Source of the DNA: Cliona cf. orientalis
Taxonomy: Eukaryota > Porifera > Demospongiae > Clionaida > Clionaidae
Assembly (NCBI GenBank): GCA_963930775.1
Contig: OZ005702.1
Span: forward strand, 2,294,001 to 2,358,000
DNA: 64,000 nucleotides
Reading direction: 5' to 3'
The notes below the pieces were generated by a model. The model saw only the letters and a list, made by a program, of their open reading frames with translations, was not told where the DNA came from and did not search any database. Position 1 is the stretch's first letter, and the number at the start of each line of letters is the position of its first letter. A program made the translations under genes and the position numbers. Shown piece by piece: positions 56,294-64,000 of the stretch.

Positions 56294-59200
56294 CTACAGT
56301 TTTTCATCAAGCAGTGGCTTCCTGATACTATCACCCTGTGAAGTGTAACAAGATGATGCACTTTTCTTAGTATAGGATCTGATCGGTGCACATGTACCAA
56401 AATCTTCACTTTCCTGCTGCTCTATATTCGCCTTATTACTTTGTACTTGATTCTCTCCTTCAGTAAGCTTTAAGCAATAGTCTGACGATGGAGATTCCTC
56501 ACTATGAACCATTGATACCACTGAGCTGGTTGGCTCCTCACATTGATCATAAACTTCATCATCTTGTCTCAGACTATCCAGGACATCCAAAAGTCTGCCA
56601 TCTGAAGGACTACTTGAGCTCTTCTCTTGAGACTGAATAGATGATAGCCATTTTGTCATGCTCTCATAAACTTTAGTGTTCTGAGAAAAGGTGTATAGCT
56701 TCACACTACCATATCTGTATACATGGAAAGCAATAATGAAATAAAGCAAGATCACAGTGATTCCTACAGACATATCCATCACTTTGGTTTGAATACTTGT
56801 GTTGTTGAAGGAATGCAAGGTGAAAATGGCAGGGATGATAATGTTAAAGTACATAAATGAATCTATTGCATTAAGTAACCAATTCCTGTATACTTTAATC
56901 ATCATAACTGTCTTGAACAGGAGCAGGCAGCACATGACAGTGATGGTTGCCAAGAGTGGAATGTGTGGGTCAGCGTACACACTGGCACTGAATGCAGAGA
57001 TGAGGTAGAGAATAACTCGAGCTAGCAGAAGCAGACCAGTCCAGTATCGATGCTTAGCTGTGTGAGGAGTATGGTAGGTATCAATGAAAGAGTGAAGCTT
57101 TTGATTCCGAGTCCAGTTCAGTACTTTTGATCTTGGACAGTGAAGGAGCCACTGCCAAGAGAACAGGAGAATAGTATAAAGGAGGCCAACAATGAGAATG
57201 ACGACTGCTGTGAAGAATAGGAGAGCATGTTTCCATCCAAAATACACAATACTTGCATCATAAAGCCACCTTGTGGATGGTGTGATGCTACCAGTAGATT
57301 TGACAAAGGAAAATGTGACAATAATTGTTTGCAAGAATTTAGCATAGGAGATAAGTATTAAGGTAGCAAGAGTTGCTACCGGGTTTCTCTTTCCAATCAA
57401 ATTCGAGAAGGTTGATGATCGGGAACTGATCCAGATTATAGTGATGACCAAGAAGATTATGTATGCTGGAAAAGCTAGTTCTAGCCAAGTTTTGGTGTAT
57501 GTGTCCATTCCTTCATAGAAGCAGACATCAAAGCCTATGTCAAGATTCAACCAGGCAATGAATACTGAACTAAACTGTGACTGTGTCAAAATCCTACCAG
57601 AGTACACTATGTTAGCATAAAAGATTACAGAATTCAATGTTCCAACAGCTACAGTGAGATTAAGCACCAAGATGAAGGCTACGAGGAATATTCCAGCAAT
57701 AAAGGATGCTATGATGATCCCTATAAGGAGTCCATACCACTTCTTATGGCATTTGATGCACTTTGAACTACCTAGAGACAGGCTGTAGTGTGGTTGACAT
57801 TTCCCACACAAAAGTCCGGCATGATTATTAGCACACTGAGCATCTGATCCATTGGTTTGACTTAACTTAACGAGAATCAGTTTATCAGGTGATTGGCAGT
57901 AGCCCATTGGGCAGTAGGGAAAGAACAGGTAGCTAAAATTCTCGTGTGTGTCAGTGACAGTAATCCAGAATACTCCTTCTCTCTCAACTGAATTCTTATC
58001 GGGATCACATTTTTGCACATAGTTGTAGTTTAAGAGCTGTGGATCACACTGACACCTACATTCTTTGCCACTATTATTATCAGTTAAGTAGACAAGTCCA
58101 ATTGCACATTTACATTGCAGTACCTTAACATTTACAGCTAGCTTTGATATACCTTTATCACTACATGGGCCATCTGCATAAACTGTGGCTTGATAAGGTG
58201 CTTCTCTGGGATGGGCTGTAATGTGGTAGCTAATGTTTGAGCACACTGCACCAATAGTTTGAGTGGCTTGACTCACAGGTAGTTCATAGTCATCAATGCG
58301 GCTTTTAATTGTAGCTATTACCTTGTGGTTGACCTGATCAATGGCAACTAACTCGAGCAAAATTGTATCTCTATGTTTGACCTCAACAGCCTTTGATCGT
58401 AGAGTACAGTTAGGTTTATGGTTTTCACAGAAGCACACTCTAACAGGTTTTGAGCTGGTTGTATTCAACATGGTAACATTGCTGATGCTTTCGAATCTAG
58501 CAATACCAATTGATGTCATCTGGGATTGATTTGCAATAAGTATACTCTGCGTGTTGGAAACTGTGCATCTATCCAATAAACCTCCAAAGAGATCATCACC
58601 TGTATACTTGGCACGGTTTTTATCAAAGTTAATCGTGAAATCTTCAGACAAATTTTCAAAGAAGCACCCACTGGTAGAACATATAGCAGTAATATTTTCA
58701 TCGTCATCAAATTTCACATAAATTGCTCCTCCATTGTCAGCCACATTAAAAGCAAAATTCATACTAGTCACAATACCTTCACGCTTTATATCATATAGCT
58801 TTGAATTTGAGTTCCTCAAACTGAGTCCACCACCACCAGATACAGCTTTATTATGGACAAAATGGACCATATGTTTTACCGTGATAGATGAATTGATAGC
58901 ATGAATTCCACCACCAAATGATCCAGCTTTGTTAAAATTTATAGTAGTGTCTATCCCAATATGTATGCTACTTTCAAGAAGATAGATCCCACCTCCATGC
59001 AACATTGCTGTGTTATTACTGATCAAGATTTCATCAGCACCTATAATTGTTGAATTGGTACTTAATAGGTGACTTAGAGTCAGATTGAGATAATCTTGAT
59101 AAGGAATGAATGATAGGTTAGATTTTTCTATTAGTGTCAAAGCTGCTCCCAGTTTTGCTGTACCATAACTGAAGTTACTTCGAGCAATATAGACTCTAGA

Positions 59201-61666
59201 AGCAGACGATGCTGAGAGAATTCCTCCGCGTATACTAGCACAAGATGAATTAAATCTGCTAGAATGAACACTTAAGCTGGCATCGTTCAAATAGACAACA
59301 CCACCATTGCTGGTTGCCTGGCTGTTGACAAAATCTGAGTATTGAATGAATCCAATACTGCTGTCTAACAACGATAGGACGCCACCGAAATCAGCCGTGT
59401 TGTTGCGAAATGTTGCTGTACAAGTGGTAATGGTGGTATCACCATTAGCATGAATAACACCTCCAAAGAGCCTAGCACTATTGAAACTAAATGTTGTACT
59501 CTTCTTGACTACGACTTTGCTACTGTGAGCGTAAACCACTCCACCAGATTGTGCTGAATTGTGAGTGAAGGTTCCTCCAGTGATACTTACATTACTCCTT
59601 CCAATTAACCTTAGTACTCCACCAAAATCTGCACTATTGTTGGAAATCAAGGAGTTTTGGAAAGAGACCTTACACTCTATTGTTGCAACACATACTCCAC
59701 CTGATCGTGCTTTGTTCAAAGAAAAATTACCATTTTGAACTGATATGGAAGACTTTTTATAAGCATGGAGTGTTCCACCCTCAACAGTTACTTTATTCTC
59801 AACAAAGATGCTATTAATAATGGTTGCAATAGTTACAATAAAGACTTGTACAGCTCCTCCAAAGTCGGCTGTATTATTCAGAAATTGGCAGTTTTCTATG
59901 TGAGCATAGGAATACTTCCCTACAAACACTCCACCTCCAGAGAAGCCAGCTGTACAATTATCTACTAAGCTATCAACAATAGAAATATTACATTGCTTTC
60001 TTGCACTCACAGCTCCCCCAGAAATAGTTACGTTATTCCGAATAAAAGTACAATCACTGATGATGACCTCACTTTCTACATACACATGAATCGCAGCTCC
60101 ATTACTATTGGCTCTGTTTCCATTAAAGCTACATGATTTAACACTAGCGTTGGAGCACTCACTCACATCTATGGCTCCTCCATAGTCAGCTTCATTATTA
60201 TCAAGTTTGCAATTACTGATGTTCATCTTGCTGTGTTTTACTATCATCACTGCTCCTCCAGTATCACCATCTGCCAGATTGTTTCTAAAGGTACTGTTTT
60301 TAACAGAAATGGTACTGTTGTTACGTACATATGCAACTCCTCCTTCAGCACTAGCCAAACTCATGCTAAAATGGCTATTGATGATATGCAATGCAGAGTT
60401 AAGATCTATTTGTACAACCCCCCCATTTGAAGCAACATTATTAAGAAACTTAGAATAATTGCTGATAGTTACAGTGCTGCTATTATGTCCATATAATGCT
60501 CCACCATTGCCCTCCAGAGCACTATTATTCTCGAACGTGCTATTATTCACTTTGATTGCGCTATTATGCACTTCGTGGATAGCCCCTCCATCTCTCTTAG
60601 CATTGCTAAATAAGATGATACAACCACTGATGTTAACATTGCTTTCGTATAAGTACACAGCTCCTCCATTTTGATCAGCTTTATTGTTATTCAGTAAGGT
60701 TTCCTTAAGGGTGAGACTGCTATTGTTAAATGCTGCTATTGCTCCTCCATGTCTACCGGCAGTGTTCATGTAAATAAAGCTATGGAAAACCTGAAGGGTA
60801 GCATTAATAATGACTGCAATTCCACCATCATAATCTGAAGTATTGTTAAAAAAAGTGGTGTGGCTTATAATCATCATACTTCTTTCGCTGATATAAACAG
60901 CCCCTCCAGCGCATTTCCCACTAATGCAACCTTCTGCGTGGTTGTGTCTGAAGGTTGAATTGGTAACAGTGATACTACTATTGAATTCAACAAAGAGAGC
61001 TCCACCAAATTTGGCAGTATTCTCATCAAAGGTACAATTTTTGAAAATGAGAGTGCTGTATGTTACCATCAATGCTCCACCTTGGGTATTTTTGGAGGAT
61101 TCACCTGGGAAGTCAATAGAATGATGGTGGGAAGCATTAATTCCAAAATTGAAATGAAAGTTTGTTTCAAGTATACTTCCATTACCGTTATTTATTGCTA
61201 TAGGAGATTTAACGAATGACGAGTACTCAATATTTAAGTGCTGAATTAACTCAAACCTGCTACCATTACATTTCTCAAACTTTAAATTTTTGAATTGAAC
61301 ATTATCAATATTGATGAAGTTTAAGTTTCCAGATTCAGTACAAGTGATAATAGGATTAAAGGCACCATCTATTGATTGCATAATAAACTTGGAAACATTT
61401 GATACAGAGAGTCTAACATCAAGAATATTACGTTCTCCAGTAACCAGCAATGTGATATTTGTGGCAAGAGAGTGACGTGAGTTCCAATTCATGGCGAACT
61501 CAGAGAGAGTCATATTCAGGCAAGGACTTTCTTGGCACTTATATGGTAAGGTTTGAGAAGGTACGATATTATAGACCTCACCAGACACGTAATAGAATAA
61601 ACCATGCTTTGATAGTAATAGAGGTAAGAGAAGCATTGCCAAATGCAGTTTCAAGAAACATAGCAT
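56294..61666 (-). CDS. Gene F: Pmp-repeat multi-pass membrane protein, 1790 aa
   Basis: Start at ATG 61666 (two codons upstream is only a TTG). Signal peptide MLCFLKLHLAMLLLPLLLS, head with VYNIVPSQ and C.ESPCLNMTLSEF. Repeats ~195-1030 with loop GCISGKCAGGA (60901-60940), FGGLLDRC, and a stalk with FCENHKPNC, YADGPC, CRCQCDP and LCGKCQ. Nine membrane segments from ~1310 include CFYEGMDTYTKTWLE. The tail has SSSSPSDGRLLDVLDSL, EESPSSDYCLKL and ...SIRKPLLDEKL. Close to gene D over the C-terminal half of the repeats and the stalk, less so at the N terminus. Intact, single exon. Divergent from gene G. Confidence 0.9.
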   Translation of the reverse strand: MLCFLKLHLAMLLLPLLLSKHGLFYYVSGEVYNIVPSQTLPYKCQESPCLNMTLSEFAMNWNSRHSLATNITLLVTGERNILDVRLSVSNVSKFIMQSIDGAFNPIITCTESGNLNFINIDNVQFKNLKFEKCNGSRFELIQHLNIEYSSFVKSPIAINNGNGSILETNFHFNFGINASHHHSIDFPGESSKNTQGGALMVTYSTLIFKNCTFDENTAKFGGALFVEFNSSITVTNSTFRHNHAEGCISGKCAGGAVYISERSMMIISHTTFFNNTSDYDGGIAVIINATLQVFHSFIYMNTAGRHGGAIAAFNNSSLTLKETLLNNNKADQNGGAVYLYESNVNISGCIILFSNAKRDGGAIHEVHNSAIKVNNSTFENNSALEGNGGALYGHNSSTVTISNYSKFLNNVASNGGVVQIDLNSALHIINSHFSMSLASAEGGVAYVRNNSTISVKNSTFRNNLADGDTGGAVMIVKHSKMNISNCKLDNNEADYGGAIDVSECSNASVKSCSFNGNRANSNGAAIHVYVESEVIISDCTFIRNNVTISGGAVSARKQCNISIVDSLVDNCTAGFSGGGVFVGKYSYAHIENCQFLNNTADFGGAVQVFIVTIATIINSIFVENKVTVEGGTLHAYKKSSISVQNGNFSLNKARSGGVCVATIECKVSFQNSLISNNSADFGGVLRLIGRSNVSITGGTFTHNSAQSGGVVYAHSSKVVVKKSTTFSFNSARLFGGVIHANGDTTITTCTATFRNNTADFGGVLSLLDSSIGFIQYSDFVNSQATSNGGVVYLNDASLSVHSSRFNSSCASIRGGILSASSASRVYIARSNFSYGTAKLGAALTLIEKSNLSFIPYQDYLNLTLSHLLSTNSTIIGADEILISNNTAMLHGGGIYLLESSIHIGIDTTINFNKAGSFGGGIHAINSSITVKHMVHFVHNKAVSGGGGLSLRNSNSKLYDIKREGIVTSMNFAFNVADNGGAIYVKFDDDENITAICSTSGCFFENLSEDFTINFDKNRAKYTGDDLFGGLLDRCTVSNTQSILIANQSQMTSIGIARFESISNVTMLNTTSSKPVRVCFCENHKPNCTLRSKAVEVKHRDTILLELVAIDQVNHKVIATIKSRIDDYELPVSQATQTIGAVCSNISYHITAHPREAPYQATVYADGPCSDKGISKLAVNVKVLQCKCAIGLVYLTDNNSGKECRCQCDPQLLNYNYVQKCDPDKNSVEREGVFWITVTDTHENFSYLFFPYCPMGYCQSPDKLILVKLSQTNGSDAQCANNHAGLLCGKCQPHYSLSLGSSKCIKCHKKWYGLLIGIIIASFIAGIFLVAFILVLNLTVAVGTLNSVIFYANIVYSGRILTQSQFSSVFIAWLNLDIGFDVCFYEGMDTYTKTWLELAFPAYIIFLVITIIWISSRSSTFSNLIGKRNPVATLATLILISYAKFLQTIIVTFSFVKSTGSITPSTRWLYDASIVYFGWKHALLFFTAVVILIVGLLYTILLFSWQWLLHCPRSKVLNWTRNQKLHSFIDTYHTPHTAKHRYWTGLLLLARVILYLISAFSASVYADPHIPLLATITVMCCLLLFKTVMMIKVYRNWLLNAIDSFMYFNIIIPAIFTLHSFNNTSIQTKVMDMSVGITVILLYFIIAFHVYRYGSVKLYTFSQNTKVYESMTKWLSSIQSQEKSSSSPSDGRLLDVLDSLRQDDEVYDQCEEPTSSVVSMVHSEESPSSDYCLKLTEGENQVQSNKANIEQQESEDFGTCAPIRSYTKKSASSCYTSQGDSIRKPLLDEKL

Positions 61667-63124
61667 GATCAACTTATTAATTTCAAATTGATGTTATCAC
61701 CAAAAAATATCAGTCTGTGGATGATGGTGGTAATGACAAGTGTAACAGCTATTATTATAATGGATATAGATCTACGTGCCAGCAAGTGACGTAATATATT
61801 ATTATATATAAGCTTAGCTAATTGTGTTAGATACAGAGCTCGATATAAACTTACTTCAACTTGAAATGATCCCACTATATTGTACACACACCAAAATTTA
61901 AGTGAGCACTAATTGTTTAGCCTACTTAAAAAAGGACTGATGACAAAATTAATAGCACCATTAATTCCCAAAATTGAAAATGACATGATATTATATATCA
62001 GATACTTGATGAAAGTTGATAAGGTTTATATATACAAAGACAATACTTTTTATTCTCTGGTGATCAACAATCAACGTTAACACCATTCCCAAAGAAAAGG
62101 ATTTGAAAACAGAGCATTACAATTATTCATTTACTGGAAAGCCTTGACAATCAATAGTGAGGTCTCATACAAAGCCAAGCTGAAGGTACAATTCTCTATG
62201 GAAAACTATTTATCCAACGTGAATAGTCAATGAATAAACTGTTGTAGCTATAGGCCTTGGTTTTCTAAAGTTGATCCTTGTTAATACCATGTATAATGAT
62301 GATGACCTTTTATAAACAAACCACATACTAGACAAATAGCTTTCCATAGGATAAAGTTTTCCATAGGACAAATAGTTTTCCATAGAGAATATACCTTCAA
62401 CTTGGCTTTGTATGAGGCCAGGACTCACCGTTGATTGTCAAGGCTTTCCAGTAAATGATACCCTATGGATAAAAGTCAGGTCCTACTACTGTACTTGTGG
62501 ACAGCCGCTTAGATGGTGTGTTGATAGCTACCTTGGAAACTAAGGTAATTATATATTATAACTTAGCTATAAAATATTGTTAGTCGTGCAATTCATTCAT
62601 GTATTGCTATAAGTGGAGCCCACAGTGACATTCAGTATATTATATACATGTGCCATGGTTTGCTGAGAAATTAGCACTTCTCCATAGAGAGTTGGCATGA
62701 TTCTTTATAAAAAAATTAGCTTTGGCTGGATGATTTCATGGAGCTGCATGCTAATTCATTCTAATAGCTATCACTAGTCAGAACTATTTTTTTGTATGTA
62801 TGCATACTATAGATAGTCACTAAAGAAGTGCTGCATGTTTTCGTAGTTAATTTATTTGGGAACATTTTCGTTAATATTTCTATATAGCCATTTAAGTTGT
62901 ATCTCGTAAGGATGATTGCTATTGAGTTCTCATATAGGTATAATAATAATTATTAGGCATGCATACTGTAATACCATGCATAAGGATTACAAAATTTAAA
63001 TCTATACGCATATATAAAAATTAAATTAATAACCAGGGGTAAATTAGAGAGGACTCAGCGCTAGCATTATGGAATTGAACACTCCTAGGCCAGCTATAAT
63101 TAATTTTCATGATACACACGTGCA
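61667..63124. other. Divergent intergenic region between genes F and G
   Basis: 1.46 kb holding both promoters. AT-rich; contains one fold-back element (62128-62458). No coding sequence is supported; the 72-codon frame at 62210-62428 lies inside the fold-back element. Confidence 0.45.
62128..62458. mobile_element. Fold-back MITE with ~90-bp inverted arms
   Basis: TCATTTACTGGAAAGCCTTG at the left end is inverted at the right end (CAAGGCTTTCCAGTAAATGA). The arms remain complementary through TCATACAAAGCCAAG and TCTCTATGGAAAACTATTT, about 90 bp in all, with a ~120-bp loop. The loop contains extra TTTTCCATAGGA repeats. No target duplication was clear. Confidence 0.7.
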
Positions 63125-64000
63125 ATGCAGAATAATATCATGAAGTCAACTCCACAACCCGTGCAGACATCACTGAATTTCCCTTCACTTCTCATCTTTC
63201 TCTTACACATACTTCATGCTTCTGGCCATGGAAAGATATATAATATTGTGCCAACTCAAATCTCACCACATCCATGTCCAGTAGATAATTGTCTGACTCT
63301 TACTCAATTCACTGAAAATATCAGAAATTATAATTATACTCCCGCCTCAAAAATGATACTGTTCATTAGCGGAGAACACCATAACCTTAGCGTTGACTTT
63401 TCCATATCAAATGTTGCTGAATTTGTTATGCTATCAACAAATTACACTAGGTCTTACAATTTGAATACTATTACATGTACTGAATCTGCAAACTTTAATT
63501 TCATTAATATAAGGAGAGTTCATTTCAAAGGCATAAAATTCAGTAATTGCAGCAATAATAGGTTTGAATCAATACAAGAATTAGCTATTGAACACTCTAC
63601 ATTCGTCGATAGTACATCTCCCCTAACAATACTTAACAGTAACGCAAATGTGACTGAAACTCATTTATTTTCGAACTCTGGCAGCTTTAAACGAAACTTT
63701 AGACTGTTACAAGAATTACTAAAATATTTGGATCAACCTCTGGAAGCTTCTGTAGGTGGAGCAATGATTCTCTCACATAGCTTCGTTACTGTTGAACAAT
63801 GCAATCTTAGTGGAAATACTGCAAGCTTTGGTGGAGCTATCTTCTCAGAAAATACTACACTTTCAGTTTTACAGAGCAATATTTCAAATAATATTGCTAG
63901 AGAGAATGGTGGAGCAGTGGCTGTATCTTACAATAGTAGTGTTGTACTTTCTTTCACCTCTTTGTATAATAATCAAGCTAATAATGGAGGAGCTATGTAC
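63125..64000 (+). CDS. Gene G: 5' part of a Pmp-repeat membrane protein (runs off the window)
   Basis: ATG 63125 opens a frame with no stop for 292 codons to the window edge. A hydrophobic leader (SLLIFLLHILHASG) is followed by the family head (IYNIVPTQ, C.VDNCLTLTQF), the ITCTES..F motif, and then GGA repeats starting at about residue 212. After FGGAIFSEN it goes directly to TLSVLQSNISNN, skipping the GCxSxxCxGGA loop and about two repeats present in A, D, E and F. The rest lies outside the window. An in-frame ATG at 63140 is an alternative start. Transcribed away from gene F. Confidence 0.85.
   Translation, partial: MQNNIMKSTPQPVQTSLNFPSLLIFLLHILHASGHGKIYNIVPTQISPHPCPVDNCLTLTQFTENIRNYNYTPASKMILFISGEHHNLSVDFSISNVAEFVMLSTNYTRSYNLNTITCTESANFNFINIRRVHFKGIKFSNCSNNRFESIQELAIEHSTFVDSTSPLTILNSNANVTETHLFSNSGSFKRNFRLLQELLKYLDQPLEASVGGAMILSHSFVTVEQCNLSGNTASFGGAIFSENTTLSVLQSNISNNIARENGGAVAVSYNSSVVLSFTSLYNNQANNGGAMY

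Larger units (their letters stand above)
48006..56516. repeat. Segmental duplication, copy 2
   Basis: Counterpart of 15095-28074. Gene order is the same: end of a plus-strand gene, decayed B on minus, then the 3' end of F on minus. Here gene F is complete, and the 4.7-kb insert in B and the LINE are both absent. Confidence 0.85.

Overview
The window looks like an A+T-rich genome of an early-branching animal, most likely a sponge. Three things point that way: very large intron-free receptor-like genes with polymorphic-membrane-protein (Pmp)-type repeats, a Death-domain exon with good GT/AG splice sites, and many non-LTR and TIR transposon remnants. The family assignments come from reading motifs only; no database search was possible.

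Layout. From 1 to about 6.7 kb is transposon-derived DNA: a small TIR element (401-624), then a nested set. The outer element (951-6687) has matching termini and flanking TA. The inner one (2198-5716) has perfect 27-bp TIRs and flanking TTAA. Inside that lie tandem ~390-bp units and a ~600-bp duplication carrying a tRNA-derived SINE. At 7.6-8.45 kb are two exons of a minus-strand Death-domain gene with an NRF-1-like site upstream. From 9.7 kb to the right edge is a cluster of one paralogous family: gene A (+, 9686-15094), decayed gene B1 (-, 15721-25062), a 3' remnant of gene F (-, 27849-28074), gene C (-, 29459-33685), gene D (-, 34370-39770, one frameshift), gene E (+, 42663-48005), decayed gene B2 (-, 48841-53515), gene F (-, 56294-61666) and the 5' part of gene G (+, 63125 to the edge).

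The best-preserved members share one plan: signal peptide, a conserved N-terminal head with a Cys pair, a long run of 'FxxNxAxxGGA' repeats (predicted parallel beta-helix), a 'GGLLDRC' module, a Cys-rich juxtamembrane stalk, about nine hydrophobic segments and a cytoplasmic tail. The membrane part is nearly identical among A, D, E and F, whereas the repeats have diverged, most of all towards the N terminus.

The cluster grew by segmental duplication: 15095-28074 and 48006-56516 are copies of each other. Copy 1 then gained a 4.7-kb minisatellite-rich insert inside B1 and lost most of its gene F, which now ends at a truncated LINE. Copy 2 gained a short reverse-transcriptase fragment. Comparing the copies also shows small 'TAGCTA'-forming insertions. 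My inference is a fast-evolving family of surface receptors for recognition of microbes, self or other ligands; the sequence supports the architecture and the birth-and-death evolution, not a specific ligand or function.
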